Positions 50,578 through 60,546 of a stretch of DNA of 64,000 nucleotides are shown piece after piece. Made by a program: the position numbers and the translations under genes. The stretch lies in the NCBI RefSeq assembly GCF_019704315.1, contig NZ_AP024597.1:434001-498000 (forward strand). Direction: 5' to 3'. Numbering within the stretch: position 1 is the first letter of the stretch; every line of letters begins with the position of its first letter. Below the pieces are notes generated by a model. It made no database searches, was not told where the DNA came from, and was given only the letters and a program-made list of their open reading frames with translations. The DNA is from Stygiolobus caldivivus (GTDB lineage: Archaea; Thermoproteota; Thermoprotei_A; Sulfolobales; Sulfolobaceae).

Positions 50578-51039
50578 TCATTCAAAGCCAGTCCTATCTA
50601 GTAAGTCTTTAACCATTATAAAAGCGTGTTGCCCTCTTCCATAATAGTTAACTTGTAACTTTACAACAATATATCCAAGTTTTTTGTAGAAAATAATACC
50701 ATCCTCATTCTTATAATTTACCTCAAGATATGAGTGTGAGCACCCCTTCCCCTTAAACCTCGTCTCTAACTCCCTTAAGAGTAAAGAGCCTACCCCCCTC
50801 TTCCTTTCACTTTTCCTTACAGCTATGGACACCACATGACCTCTATACCCGTATTGGATTATGCCGAGCGAATAGCCCTTAATCCTCCCCTGCTCATCTT
50901 TTGCAACGATAAAGAGATCGCCCGATAAAAAATAATACGCTTTAAGTAATGAATACGGATAAGGATTATCAAAGCTCTCTATCTCAACCTCATAAATTTG
51001 CCTGAGATCCTCCTCGCTAGCATTAGTTATAATTATCAA
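50578..51039 (-). CDS. GNAT N-acetyltransferase (RimI/Ard1-like)
   Basis: The 153-residue protein has the acetyl-CoA-binding motif RKSERKRGVGSLLLRELE (about 75-92; R/Q-x-x-G-x-G/A) and the YLEVNYKNEDGIIFYKKLGY block (about 101-120) of RimI-like N-alpha-acetyltransferases. The target may be protein N-termini. It is divergent from the Pelota gene with 24 nt between starts. Confidence 0.85.
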   Translation of the reverse strand: MIIITNASEEDLRQIYEVEIESFDNPYPYSLLKAYYFLSGDLFIVAKDEQGRIKGYSLGIIQYGYRGHVVSIAVRKSERKRGVGSLLLRELETRFKGKGCSHSYLEVNYKNEDGIIFYKKLGYIVVKLQVNYYGRGQHAFIMVKDLLDRTGFE

Positions 51040-51063
51040 ATTTCAACACTAATTTATTTAGCA

Positions 51064-52086
51064 ATGAGGATTTTAGAAATTGACGAAAAGGAAAACCTTA
51101 TAAGATTATACGTCGAAGATGAAGACGACTTATGGGTTCTACACCTGATCCTCGAAAAAGGGGACAAAGTCATTGCGAGGACTACTAGAGACGTAAGTCT
51201 AGGTAAAGACAGCAGAAGGATACCAATGACGGTCGAGCTACAAGTTGATTATACTGAGTTTCAACAATACACCTCTAGGTTAAGGATCCATGGTATTATC
51301 CTGGATGCACCAGAAAGGTTTGGAATAAAAGGAGCACACCATACAGTAAACTTGGATATCGGAGATGAAATAGTAATAATCAAGGATAAATGGTCTGAAT
51401 TTGCACTAGAAAAGATAAAGAGACAAGCAGAGAAAAAAGGTAAATTACTCATAGCGTTAGTTGATTTTGATGAATATATAATAGCAACACCGATGGCACA
51501 AGGCGTCAGAGTACTAGCGGAGAGGAGCTTACCCACTCCTAATAAAGAGAATGAAGGGATCATTGAAGAAAATGCAAAAACTGTGGCGGAAGAAATAAAG
51601 AGCTTTTTATTATCGCTCTCGACTAATGTCCTAATCCTCGCTGGACCAGGACCGTTTAAAGAAATAGTAGCGAGACACCTCCAACAGGGTATAAAATTGT
51701 ACTTAGATAGCGTATCCTCTGCAACAAGAAACGGATTGAACGAAATTCTGAGGAGAGATATCATAGATCAAGTTTACAGAGACTACGAGTTAGCTGAAGA
51801 GGTTAAAGTCATGGAAAAAATTATGGAGAACATATCGAAAGATACCGGATTAGTAGCTTACGGTAAGGATGACGTCCAGAAGGCCGTCGACTACGGGGCT
51901 GTAGACACCTTATTATTGTTAGAGGATTTTCTGGCTTCAGATAAGAGGGAAGAGTTTGACCCCCTATTGGAGGAGGTAGAGAGGAAAAAAGGAAGGGTTA
52001 TGATAGTACCAAGAGATTCTACAATATACTATCAAGTTAAGAGCTTAACGGGTATTGTAGCTCTATTACGTTTTAGAATTAATTAG
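51064..52086 (+). CDS. pelA: Pelota, mRNA surveillance protein
   Basis: A 340-residue protein when started at the ATG 51064 ([20 protein letters not shown]), the usual Pelota N-terminus; an open frame extends 22 codons upstream into the divergent gene and is not coding. The eRF1-like domains follow: an SmN-like domain (1-125), a middle domain with [14 protein letters not shown] (about 137), and a C-terminal domain with [14 protein letters not shown] (about 278). It dissociates stalled ribosomes with aEF1A/ABCE1. Its 3' end overlaps the radical SAM gene by 21 nt. Confidence 0.94.
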   Translation: MRILEIDEKENLIRLYVEDEDDLWVLHLILEKGDKVIARTTRDVSLGKDSRRIPMTVELQVDYTEFQQYTSRLRIHGIILDAPERFGIKGAHHTVNLDIGDEIVIIKDKWSEFALEKIKRQAEKKGKLLIALVDFDEYIIATPMAQGVRVLAERSLPTPNKENEGIIEENAKTVAEEIKSFLLSLSTNVLILAGPGPFKEIVARHLQQGIKLYLDSVSSATRNGLNEILRRDIIDQVYRDYELAEEVKVMEKIMENISKDTGLVAYGKDDVQKAVDYGAVDTLLLLEDFLASDKREEFDPLLEEVERKKGRVMIVPRDSTIYYQVKSLTGIVALLRFRIN

Positions 52087-53067
52087 CTTTTCAGTTATTC
52101 TTAGCCTTCTCTGGTCTGGATGTTCCTCAACTAAGACAACTTCCGAAAAGTGACTGGAGAAATCCGGTGAAATTGACCACATCCCTTCTCCAATTTTCTC
52201 TCCAATATCTGATAAATCACTGTTACTCTTTACAATTGCCCTAACTATTGTGCCTTCTGGGGTTCCGTTTTCATAGGGTTTTGCAGAATATTTAATGATC
52301 CTTAAAAACCTCGTTCTAGTCTCTACTACGTCCTTATAAACTGAACTACAATAGTGCAAAGCTACATTTTTAGATTCATATTTCCTCAGTAGTGACAGAG
52401 CTAATTCAGCACTCCCTTTTACGCCTGTTAGCCCGTGGCTTACCCTATACCCTTGTACGTTCAAGGACTGGTAATTTCTTTCGGTTAATTCTAACTCATT
52501 TATATTTATGAACTTAACACCTTTCTTAACACCCCATTCAACAATTCTCTCCAGGAACTCTTTTTCATGAGGAATAGAGGGGACTTCTATACCTACATCA
52601 AACCTGAACTTTAATGCCTTCTCCACGGCCTTTAAGTAATCCTCTTTTACCGGGTGAAACCTAATTTCGTCCAATCCTACCCTCTCTAGTTCCCTTAATA
52701 CATCATTAGTAACATATCTTCCACTGGTGTAAAGGTGGACGTGAAAATCAGACGAAAACTCGTCTTTAAATAACCTTATGAGCTTTGTCAACCTCCCGAT
52801 AGCGAGTATGGGGTCTCCGCCCGTTATCCCCGCACCAGCTGCATTCATCCTATAAGCTTCGTAGATAAAATCGTAAAGGGATTTTACCTCAGCTTCATTA
52901 GCATACATTACGTCCTTACCAAAACGTTCTGTACTAACTGGGCAATAGTAACAATTATCCCCGCACTCACCCGTTATATATACTACTAGTTTACCCCCCA
53001 ATCTGCACAGCTCACAGCCTCTTGGAAGTGCATTATAAACTCCGATATCAGGATTTCCCCTTAGCAA
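52066..53067 (-). CDS. Radical SAM protein (COG2108-like)
   Basis: The 333-residue protein has the cluster motif C-x3-C-x2-C in [13 protein letters not shown] (about 33-45) and a GITGGDP segment (about 80) for SAM binding; an additional N-terminal CELC pair (about 18-21) could bind another metal. It is an archaeal radical SAM family without a known product. It overlaps the DUF1122 gene by 20 nt, which itself overlaps a nucleotidyltransferase, so the three are one unit. Confidence 0.85.
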   Translation of the reverse strand: MLRGNPDIGVYNALPRGCELCRLGGKLVVYITGECGDNCYYCPVSTERFGKDVMYANEAEVKSLYDFIYEAYRMNAAGAGITGGDPILAIGRLTKLIRLFKDEFSSDFHVHLYTSGRYVTNDVLRELERVGLDEIRFHPVKEDYLKAVEKALKFRFDVGIEVPSIPHEKEFLERIVEWGVKKGVKFININELELTERNYQSLNVQGYRVSHGLTGVKGSAELALSLLRKYESKNVALHYCSSVYKDVVETRTRFLRIIKYSAKPYENGTPEGTIVRAIVKSNSDLSDIGEKIGEGMWSISPDFSSHFSEVVLVEEHPDQRRLRITEKLINSKT

Positions 53068-53581
53068 TTCTTTCCTCTATATATCTCCTTACTTCTTCCC
53101 TTTTAACTTCATTTAGTAGATCTTTAAGCTCTCTCAGCTCATCAAGTTCGTTAAAAGCTTTATTAGTTTGTAATTTAGGTACTCCTTCATTCCCACCTTC
53201 TGGGAAATACCAATCCTTAAACCAAGTAAAACCGGCTTTCAATAGCGAAAACCCTAAGGGAGTATCAGCAGGGTTATACCCTTGTAAAAGCATTTTCCTA
53301 GTATCGGGATCTTTCAAATACGTTACAAACAGTTTACCCCCCGGAGGAAGAAAGTGGTAGATAAACGAGAAGAAGTCTACTTCTAGCCCATCTTTTCTCA
53401 GCCAAATGTCATAATCTATTTCTAACCATGGATAATAATCTCCCCTACCCGAAAAATAATATGCCTTACCTAATACTTTACCGTTAACTAAGACGGTAAA
53501 AGTCTTTAATTCTTTAATATGCGTTGACTTAATATCTTTACTTTCTATTTCCAAAACACTCCCTACTCTACCTCTCAGCAT
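53048..53581 (-). CDS. DUF1122 family protein
   Basis: A 177-residue protein from the ATG at 53581 ([14 protein letters not shown]); a longer frame to 53638 would overlap the upstream gene by 71 nt and is less likely. It has the DUF1122 pattern: an alpha/beta core with [20 protein letters not shown]-like segment ([19 protein letters not shown]) and [17 protein letters not shown] (about 117-133). The family is archaeal and uncharacterised. Coupled to both the nucleotidyltransferase and the radical SAM gene. Confidence 0.75.
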   Translation of the reverse strand: MLRGRVGSVLEIESKDIKSTHIKELKTFTVLVNGKVLGKAYYFSGRGDYYPWLEIDYDIWLRKDGLEVDFFSFIYHFLPPGGKLFVTYLKDPDTRKMLLQGYNPADTPLGFSLLKAGFTWFKDWYFPEGGNEGVPKLQTNKAFNELDELRELKDLLNEVKREEVRRYIEERIAKGKS

Positions 53582-54233
53582 CGATAGCCCTTCTGAAGTA
53601 TTTGTTATTCTTATATAAATTCCTGATAGCGTTCTCAAAACTCTCTTCCTTATCTAGGACATATTTAAGGAAAACTCCCGTATGACCTCTCTCTTCCCTC
53701 TTCGTTAATAACCGCTCCCTTTCAAAGATCGTGTCATAAGACACGTTCTTAAGAAGTTTTGCTGCATAATCTTCATTGCCTTTTAAAGGAATCTCTAAGT
53801 GCCCCTTTTCCGACGGTATTATTATCATTAATTTTTTATTGACACCGACTACCCTCAAACCCTTTTGAATCTCTTGTGCATTTATCATACCACCAAAATA
53901 ATAAAACTCTACTTCTTTTCTTGAAAGTTTAGATAAGGGAAAGGATATCACTTCTTTCTCTTCCAAGTCCAGTGATATATAGGCCTTAGGAGTTGAAAAA
54001 GGAGTAGCCTGGACTATGAACTTATGGTCAGCCTCTATAAGGTCTAACTTTAATAAATCAGGATAAAAAATTATTATATCTATATCACTATCTTTATTTA
54101 CATCTCCTCGGGCTACTGAGCCGTAAACGTTACCCTCAAGCGAAAGGTTGCGTAACCTAGAAAGGATTACCATAGCTCTATCTCGTTTCTCAGCCAATAA
54201 CTTCCAGTGTAGTTCAGAGTATTCTATTTCCAT
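53568..54233 (-). CDS. Nucleotidyltransferase-domain protein
   Basis: The 221-residue protein has a minimal pol-beta-type nucleotidyltransferase motif, [20 protein letters not shown] (about 37-56; G-S-x10-D-x-D), followed by a helical C-terminal part. Members modify RNA, small molecules or proteins by nucleotide transfer; this crenarchaeal branch has no assigned substrate. It leads the NTase-DUF1122-radical SAM unit and is divergent from the S2P-like protease with 34 nt between starts. Confidence 0.8.
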   Translation of the reverse strand: MEIEYSELHWKLLAEKRDRAMVILSRLRNLSLEGNVYGSVARGDVNKDSDIDIIIFYPDLLKLDLIEADHKFIVQATPFSTPKAYISLDLEEKEVISFPLSKLSRKEVEFYYFGGMINAQEIQKGLRVVGVNKKLMIIIPSEKGHLEIPLKGNEDYAAKLLKNVSYDTIFERERLLTKREERGHTGVFLKYVLDKEESFENAIRNLYKNNKYFRRAIDAER

Positions 54234-54267
54234 CTGATTTAATAGTAACTGAAATTAGTTATAAAAT

Positions 54268-55365
54268 GTGAACGCGGTAGAGTTATTTTTCATCGGTCTA
54301 ATAGTCTTTTGGGCGTCATTATACCTACTTAGGAAGAGGCTTGAAGGACGCGGTTTTCAGATATATCCATTCCTTTTACTCTGGAAAAAAGGTACAAGAA
54401 GCGAGTGGTTTCCTAACCTAGCCAGAAAAAAGTCATATAAGACGTTTGAAAAAGCAGCGCTAGCCCTCGGTATTATCTCTATGCTAGGAGGTATCTCACT
54501 AGTAGTTTATGTGTTCATCAACCTATTGAATGCCTACTTCATATCTCCTAGTCAGGTCGCCCAAGCCCAGGCGCCTAAGCTAACACCTATTATACCCGGA
54601 ATAACTATCGGGCTTAACCAAGTCCCGTGGCTTTTATTAGCGATAGGTATTTCGGTAACACTACACGAATTAGCTCACGCTGTTTCAGCAACATCAAATA
54701 AAATAAAGGTGAAAGGAGGAGGGTTCCTTCTTCTTTTATTCTTCCCCGGTGCATTTGTAGAGCCTGATGAAGACGAATTTATAGCGTCTAGCTTAACGGC
54801 TAAACTGAAAGTCATCTCAGCAGGGATAGCTATAAACCTAATTTTAGCAGCATTGTTTTTCCCTTTAGTATTTTATGTCCCACCAATTGTTTCTCAAGGA
54901 CTTCAAATAGTAGCCGAAGTACCACATTACCCTGCTTATAATGCTTCAATCCCTATTAACTCCGTGATTATAAAAGTAGATAACCACACTGTAACCACAC
55001 CCCAACAATTAGGTTATTACTTAGACCAGTCAATTAGGCAGGAGATAACTCTACTATTGCCTAACGGTAGTATAATAACAAAGGCAATTAATACTACGCC
55101 GGACCACAAAATAGGCGTCTATATAACGTACTATTACCCACCCCTTCTCTACTCTATTCTAGATTTTGCATACTGGATGTTTACAATAAACTTTAGCTTA
55201 GCATTACTCAATGGAGCACCGCTCATAATTACCGATGGAGGAAAAATATTCACAGAATTAATTAAAAGAATAGGGCTAGGTGAAAACGTATCATATACAA
55301 TTCAAGGCGTCCTATTGTTAATCCTAATAGGGGCTATAATACTGTCTATTAGTCCTCCTCAATAA
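54268..55365 (+). CDS. Site-2 protease-like membrane metalloprotease (M50)
   Basis: The 365-residue membrane protein has the M50 zinc motif H133-E134-x-x-H137 in [10 protein letters not shown] within a TM, and a later [12 protein letters not shown] (about 316-327), the N-x-x-P-x-x-x-x-D-G that adds the third ligand. A PDZ-like loop (about 205-275) lies between. It cleaves transmembrane substrates, possibly anti-regulators. Start: GTG at 54268. Its 3' end overlaps lysS by 17 nt on the other strand. Confidence 0.88.
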   Translation: MNAVELFFIGLIVFWASLYLLRKRLEGRGFQIYPFLLLWKKGTRSEWFPNLARKKSYKTFEKAALALGIISMLGGISLVVYVFINLLNAYFISPSQVAQAQAPKLTPIIPGITIGLNQVPWLLLAIGISVTLHELAHAVSATSNKIKVKGGGFLLLLFFPGAFVEPDEDEFIASSLTAKLKVISAGIAINLILAALFFPLVFYVPPIVSQGLQIVAEVPHYPAYNASIPINSVIIKVDNHTVTTPQQLGYYLDQSIRQEITLLLPNGSIITKAINTTPDHKIGVYITYYYPPLLYSILDFAYWMFTINFSLALLNGAPLIITDGGKIFTELIKRIGLGENVSYTIQGVLLLILIGAIILSISPPQ

Positions 55366-56827
55366 CTTTCGCGCTCAACATGGGGAACGGTACGACCTCT
55401 TTAATACTCATGTTGTTCGTAAATAGCATCACTAGCCTATCTATGCCGATCCCTAACCCTCCAGTAGGAGGCATACCGTAACTTAGCGCCCTTATAAAGT
55501 CCTTATCGTATGGGTGGGCCTCTTCATCTCCCTTCTTAAACATCTCCTGCTCTTGCCTGAATAACTGGTCTTGAAGTATGGGGTCATTAAGTTCAGTATA
55601 CGCATTAGCTAACTCCATCCCTGCGATAAATAGCTCGAACCTTTCAACCAATCCCGGTTTAGACCTGTGGGGCTTGCACAGTGGAGTGGTCTCAATAGGA
55701 TAGTCTATCACAAAAGTAGGCTGAATTAAGTTAGGGACTACTAGTTTATCAAACAGCTTTTCTATCATTAGGCCCTTAACATATGTGTCCCCTCTAGGTC
55801 TTAACTCATACTTCTTCATAAGCTCCTTTAGCTGTTCTTCAGTCATCTCCTCTACATTTTTACCTAATGCTTCGGATACCGCGTCTAACATAGGCACCTT
55901 CCTAAACTGGGAGAACTCTATCGTATAGTTTCTCTCGCCTATCGTGTATGTAATCTTCAAATCGTTCTTAACTTTCTTTACAGCTTCCTGAATAATTTGC
56001 TCTGTTAACTTCATAATGTCATTGTAATCAGCGTATGCCCAATAGAGCTCCAGCAGAGTGAATTCAGGGTTATGAGTAACATCTATGTCTTCATTCCTAA
56101 AGACCTTACCAATTTCAAAGACCTTACCAAAACCCCCAACTATATACCTTTTCAGGTAGAGCTCAAGAGATATCCTCAAGTACCAGTCCTCATTAAGGTA
56201 GTTAACGTGACTCTTAAACGGTTTAGCTAAGGCACCTCCGTACACGGGTTGAAGGATAGGAGTTTCAACTTCGATAAAACCTTGTGAATACAAGAACTCC
56301 CTGATAGCCCTGATAGTGGAGTATCGGATTTCCATTGCTTTTCTCGCAGAGTCGTTATACAGAAAGTCTACATATCGATGTGCGTAACGAAATTCTGCAG
56401 ACATCTTAGTCCAATCAGGGGGCTCTATTAACGACTTTGCAAGCATAGTATAGTCCTTTACTCTGAGAGTTAATTCTCCCTTAATAGTATACATAAGATC
56501 GCCCTTTACACCTATAATGTCACCGCGGTCTACAAACTTAAAGAACTCTTCGTACCTCTCCCCAAGCTCGTTCACTCTTAATTGGAGCTGTAGCCTTTCA
56601 CCCTCATCGAAAATATCTACGAAAGAGATCTTACCGTGCCTTCTTATATTAGCCACTCTACCTGCGGTAGAAATATCGAATATAAAAGGTTCCGTAGGCT
56701 TATCTGACCTTTCTAGCTTTCTAACCTCTGGGATAGTATGGGTCAGTTCGTATTTCTGAGGGTATGGATTTATACCCTTTTTCCTTAACTCTTCAATAAC
56801 AGATATCCTTCGCTCATCCCATTTCAA
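55349..56827 (-). CDS. lysS: Lysyl-tRNA synthetase, class II
   Basis: The 492-residue class II synthetase has an OB-fold anticodon-binding domain (about 50-135), motif 2 [20 protein letters not shown] (about 241-260) and motif 3 [13 protein letters not shown] (about 463-475). It charges tRNA-Lys. The class II form is usual in crenarchaea such as Sulfolobus. The gene overlaps the S2P gene by 17 nt at its 3' end. Confidence 0.95.
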   Translation of the reverse strand: MKWDERRISVIEELRKKGINPYPQKYELTHTIPEVRKLERSDKPTEPFIFDISTAGRVANIRRHGKISFVDIFDEGERLQLQLRVNELGERYEEFFKFVDRGDIIGVKGDLMYTIKGELTLRVKDYTMLAKSLIEPPDWTKMSAEFRYAHRYVDFLYNDSARKAMEIRYSTIRAIREFLYSQGFIEVETPILQPVYGGALAKPFKSHVNYLNEDWYLRISLELYLKRYIVGGFGKVFEIGKVFRNEDIDVTHNPEFTLLELYWAYADYNDIMKLTEQIIQEAVKKVKNDLKITYTIGERNYTIEFSQFRKVPMLDAVSEALGKNVEEMTEEQLKELMKKYELRPRGDTYVKGLMIEKLFDKLVVPNLIQPTFVIDYPIETTPLCKPHRSKPGLVERFELFIAGMELANAYTELNDPILQDQLFRQEQEMFKKGDEEAHPYDKDFIRALSYGMPPTGGLGIGIDRLVMLFTNNMSIKEVVPFPMLSAKVIEED

Positions 56828-57331
56828 GTGTGATCACTATAATCTAGTTGCGATGGAAATAAGCCTAGTGTTTAACTTATATATATAGTTAAGGAACATT
56901 TATGTTACTCCTCTACCCACAACTAAGACTATAGAACTTCGAGGTTTAGATGAATATACATAGAGAATCAAACTATTTACTAGAGCCATCAGACAAGATA
57001 AGTGTTAAGGTTTGTAATTAGGACGATCTTAACATAATACATAATAATATAAATTATGATAAACATATCGTATTTAACCTTACTTTTTTGAAAGAAATAT
57101 GAAGAACAAAGAACACCGATATATTTAAAGAAAAATTCAGTTTAGCTTATAATTTATTTCATGAAGTGTAAATCTGAAAATATTGTGAATAACTAGATAT
57201 CTTACTTGTAATGCCTAATGATAAATATATCTAATGTTCTATTTTGTAAAGCTCTTATAGTATAGTGAATAGAAATTATTGAACACACCTAAGGCTATTA
57301 GTAAAATTTTAAATACCTTATATGAGTAAAA

Positions 57332-57342
<11 letters not shown>
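56828..57342. other. Intergenic region before tRNA-Pro, 515 bp
   Basis: Very AT-rich, with the lysS promoter at the left end and the tRNA-Pro promoter at the right end. I see no continuous frame, no RNA motif and no mobile-element signature in it. Confidence 0.55.
57304..57325 (+). promoter_or_regulatory. tRNA-Pro promoter
   Basis: TATA-like ATTTTAAATACC (57306-57317) lies 26-37 nt before the 5' end of the mature tRNA, in the position for an archaeal TATA/BRE element with a short 5' leader. Confidence 0.5.
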
Positions 57343-57595
<253 letters not shown>

Positions 57596-57622
57596 ATTTA
57601 AACTACACCCCTTTTCCCTCAT

Positions 57623-58376
57623 ATAAGCTTAAAAGCACTGGGCTATTGCCATGTTCAGCCGTCAAATTTAAAGAAGACGGTAAAAATTCCGCGGTGGTAA
57701 TAGTTTGCGTTACACAGTAGCATGAAGGCTCATTATGCATTCCACTTCTATGATCGCAAAATTAGGATTTAGGTAATATCTATCTTAATGGAAATTTAAG
57801 ATATAGAAAAATTTGGTTCTAACTTCTTTACTATATTTTATTTATTTAATTTTACTTATATTGATTACCAATACTTATAACGTATTTTGTTAACATTTTT
57901 CCCGCTTTTACTAAAGGTTAGAGTACCTTGGTTGTCAAAAAGTTCTTCTTAGGAAGCTATCTTAGCTAAGACTCTAACTTACCTACTATACTTAATTTAC
58001 CTTATACCTAAATGGTTATGCTAGACTTACTATAAAATATTCCTGATTAATTTTAGTCTATTTTCTCTTTTAATCATTAGAAATAAAATAATATTATCTT
58101 ATTTATTAGTTGATATTTAACGCAGATTTTTACTATTTTATATAGAACGCACATAAACAAGTAAGGTAATTTCTTTCGTTTATATGTTTCTTTTTTCAAA
58201 CTTTCTACATTCTCCCTTAGAGAATCAAATTAGACAAACCAATTATTATTAATCTCTTTTCATTAAAATTCATATCCATATTTACGTGAAAATAATTAAG
58301 AGAATATCATAAGTATGACTCAACTTAATACCGTAAGGTTTATTTATGATAGTATCGCAAGATACCTTGATAAGAT
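57623..58376. other. Gene-free stretch after int(N), 754 bp
   Basis: This spacer separates the integrase relic from the Sul7d gene. Most of it is AT-rich without a frame. Near 57635-57718 a short plus-strand frame (PCSAVKFKEDGKNSAVVIVC before a TAG) looks more coding-like than its surroundings and may be a scrap of an old element gene; I cannot name it. The sul7d promoter lies at the right end. Confidence 0.5.
58338..58370 (+). promoter_or_regulatory. sul7d promoter with small palindrome
   Basis: TATA-like GGTTTATTTATG (58338-58349) lies about 30 nt before the ATG at 58377. Between them GTATC (58352-58356) and GATAC (58361-58365) form a perfect inverted repeat around GCAA. The symmetry lies just upstream of the expected transcription start. 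Confidence 0.5.
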
Positions 58377-58574
58377 ATGGCAACAGTAAAGTTCAAGTAT
58401 AAGGGAGAGGAAAAGTCCGTAGATACTTCTAAGATAAAGAAAGTGTGGAGAGTAGGAAAGATGATATCGTTTACCTATGACGACAACGGAAAGACCGGTA
58501 GGGGAGCAGTAAGCGAGAAAGACGCCCCTAAAGAGTTACTAGACATGTTAGCCAAAGCCGAAAAAGGAAAGTAA
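58377..58574 (+). CDS. Sul7d chromatin protein
   Basis: The 65-residue protein is clearly a Sul7d/Sso7d-type DNA-binding protein: [20 protein letters not shown], then [20 protein letters not shown] with the intercalating/stacking Trp and Val, and a lysine-rich helical tail. These abundant 7-kDa proteins bind the minor groove, kink and stabilise DNA at high temperature, and are methylated on lysines in Sulfolobus. The gene is monocistronic, with a promoter upstream and an oligo-T run after the stop. Confidence 0.97.
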   Translation: MATVKFKYKGEEKSVDTSKIKKVWRVGKMISFTYDDNGKTGRGAVSEKDAPKELLDMLAKAEKGK

Positions 58575-58599
58575 ATCTATAAAAAACGAGCTAGATAAC

Positions 58600-58612
58600 T
58601 TATTTTTTTATA
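58600..58612 (+). terminator. Oligo-T terminator of sul7d
   Basis: TTATTTTTTTATA begins about 26 nt after the sul7d stop codon and matches the oligo-T signals that end archaeal transcripts. Confidence 0.55.
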
Positions 58613-58897
58613 AATCACTCCTATTTAATACCTTTTTCTTTCTAATTACCTTCAGATAGCACTTCAATTACGTCATTGAGTTAAAATTTTTGCCTTCCAA
58701 AAAATTAACTAAACTTAGAAAAATAGAGTTCACTAAATAAGCATGAACCGCATCAGATAAGCTACCTAAAATTATACATCAAAGATAAAGCTCAAAGCTT
58801 TTAATCAAACTTTCAGGTAAAAATAAATAAAATAACATGTCCTCATTAAATATCTAGACAAATCCAAATGAGGAAAAGTATATTAAAGAAAGTATAT
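58613..58897. other. Intergenic region between sul7d and 4HB-CoA dehydratase
   Basis: Together with the terminator, about 320 bp of AT-rich DNA lies between the convergent sul7d and dehydratase genes. I find no coding frame, RNA gene or repeat of note. Confidence 0.55.
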
Positions 58898-60442
58898 TCA
58901 TTTACTTAATTTATCTTCTGTTGAGGGAGCTGTTTTACTCTTGGCAAGTTTTTCCGTCTCTGTCTCTCTCCAAGGTTCGGCTTTTTCCGTAAACCTTACG
59001 TTAGATTTCATCCCTGCTAACTTCTTTGCTACTTCCTCTGAGTAGTTTAAGTCGTATAGTCTACTAAACATTATCCTCTGTGCTGCCGGACTTCCTGCAC
59101 CGTGGACTGATTCTATCATAAATGCTACTCCCATACTTACATTCTCTAGTAATCTGACCATCCTTAATCTGTCTTCAGCCGTATAACCTTCAACGCCCTG
59201 AAGGTATTTTGCTATATACTCCCTAAGTTTTGGGTTCTTTAAGTCCCACTCACTCGGTGCTGTGCCTATTATTCCACCAGCTATATCTATTGCTAGTTGA
59301 GATATCTGCGCAGGGAACCTCGCTACTAGGTGCTTTGTAACGTTAGCATGCATAGGGTTTACCCACCAGCAATTGGGACACGGTTGGACTGCGTTTAGGC
59401 TAGCAGCTATACCAGCTGAGTACATAGTTTCTGTAAGGAAGATCTCCTCTGTGATTTTCTCTTGAATATGTGATGCTTTCTCTACTCCTATCTGTTTAGC
59501 TAAGTTGTATGTAGCTCCTATAATTACGTCTCCTAACCCGGCTTTACACCCGCCGTATCCTTGCCTATGATATGCTGAGAAGATCTCAACTAGCTGTGAT
59601 GTGTACTGCCAGTCCTTAAGGAGGAATACACGCTCCATCGGTACAAATACGTTATCAAATATTACTAAACCCTCGTGATTATAGAAATAGGGTAAAGCAT
59701 CGATATCCCCTTCCTCCATCCTTCTGGCGTCGTTTAGTTGCCTACCTACAACTATTTTTATCCCTTCAGTATCTGTAGGTATCGAGAAAGCTACAGCGTA
59801 GTCTTGGTCTTCCGGACCCATAGCCCTAGTGGGTAATACTACTATCTCTTCGCTAGCTGCAACTCCGGTTATGTTAGCTTTTGCACCAGAAACGTAAATA
59901 CCATCTTTCGTGACCTCCGTTACTCTGACGTAAGCGTCCTTATTCTTTTGCTGACTGGGTTTCTGTGTCCTTACGCCTTTAGCATCAGTCATAGCCCCAG
60001 CAAGTGCTAGGTCTTTTTTCTGTACCGTTTTAAGGTACTCAACGAACTTCTCCTTGGGCTCTGTCTTTCCTTTCTGAGCCATTAGTTCCGTTATAATATA
60101 GAGAGTATTCAATGCGTCAAATCCTACACACCTCTGGAAACAAGCCCCAGTTTTATGACTTATCTTTCGGAGCAGTTTAACTTTGGCTGCCAGGTCTTCT
60201 GGGGATCTGTGAATGTGGTTAAACCTGTTTACCTCTTCATTAATAAAAGGGCTCCATGCCCTGGCTAACTCCTTTGTGTCTTCTTCCCAAGGAGCATCAA
60301 ACGTAGCTTTAAAAGCCATTACTGAGGGCTTAAGGAATGGGTGAGTAGTTACGTCCTTTACTTCTTTTCCTAAAACATAAATTTCCGCTTTATTCCTAAC
60401 TTTTATTGCCTCTAGATACTGTTCTCCAGTTCTTAGTCCCAT
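58898..60442 (-). CDS. 4-Hydroxybutyryl-CoA dehydratase
   Basis: The 514-residue flavin/Fe-S enzyme of the HpaB-like family retains the four [4Fe-4S] ligands of true 4HB-CoA dehydratases: C101 and C105 in ACFQRCVG, and H292 and C299 in [13 protein letters not shown]. This set separates it from 4-hydroxyphenylacetate hydroxylases. It converts 4-hydroxybutyryl-CoA to crotonyl-CoA, the key step of the 3-hydroxypropionate/4-hydroxybutyrate CO2 fixation cycle in Sulfolobales. Some species have a second copy without all ligands; this one looks functional. Its promoter holds a perfect palindrome. A CoA ligase and a 3-hydroxyacyl-CoA dehydrogenase lie upstream on the same strand. Confidence 0.95.
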   Translation of the reverse strand: MGLRTGEQYLEAIKVRNKAEIYVLGKEVKDVTTHPFLKPSVMAFKATFDAPWEEDTKELARAWSPFINEEVNRFNHIHRSPEDLAAKVKLLRKISHKTGACFQRCVGFDALNTLYIITELMAQKGKTEPKEKFVEYLKTVQKKDLALAGAMTDAKGVRTQKPSQQKNKDAYVRVTEVTKDGIYVSGAKANITGVAASEEIVVLPTRAMGPEDQDYAVAFSIPTDTEGIKIVVGRQLNDARRMEEGDIDALPYFYNHEGLVIFDNVFVPMERVFLLKDWQYTSQLVEIFSAYHRQGYGGCKAGLGDVIIGATYNLAKQIGVEKASHIQEKITEEIFLTETMYSAGIAASLNAVQPCPNCWWVNPMHANVTKHLVARFPAQISQLAIDIAGGIIGTAPSEWDLKNPKLREYIAKYLQGVEGYTAEDRLRMVRLLENVSMGVAFMIESVHGAGSPAAQRIMFSRLYDLNYSEEVAKKLAGMKSNVRFTEKAEPWRETETEKLAKSKTAPSTEDKLSK

Positions 60443-60460
60443 GTGAGTAAATGGGTGTTT

Positions 60461-60476
60461 AAAGTTTTTAAACTTT
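60461..60476. promoter_or_regulatory. Palindrome in the dehydratase promoter
   Basis: AAAGTTTTTAAACTTT is perfectly self-complementary over 7-bp arms around TT. It includes the TATA-like AGTTTAAAAAC of the minus-strand promoter, 19-34 nt before the ATG at 60442. A regulator bound here would compete with TBP; the symmetry could also be only a by-product of an AT-rich TATA box. Confidence 0.42.
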
Positions 60477-60546
60477 CGTATAATCTAAATTTTCATTTAC
60501 ATAAATAGGATAAAGCAAATAAAAGGAAGTAAAAAACCTTTCTGAC

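Noticed and set aside
50998-51063. Pelota N-terminal extension of 22 residues
   Set aside because: It overlaps the divergent acetyltransferase and lacks Pelota-like sequence; MRILEID at 51064 is the usual start.
53582-53638. Longer DUF1122 start
   Set aside because: It would overlap the nucleotidyltransferase by 71 nt, and the conserved-looking part begins at 53581.
58898-60442. 4-hydroxyphenylacetate 3-hydroxylase
   Set aside because: The complete C101/C105/H292/C299 set for the [4Fe-4S] cluster identifies the dehydratase branch of this family.
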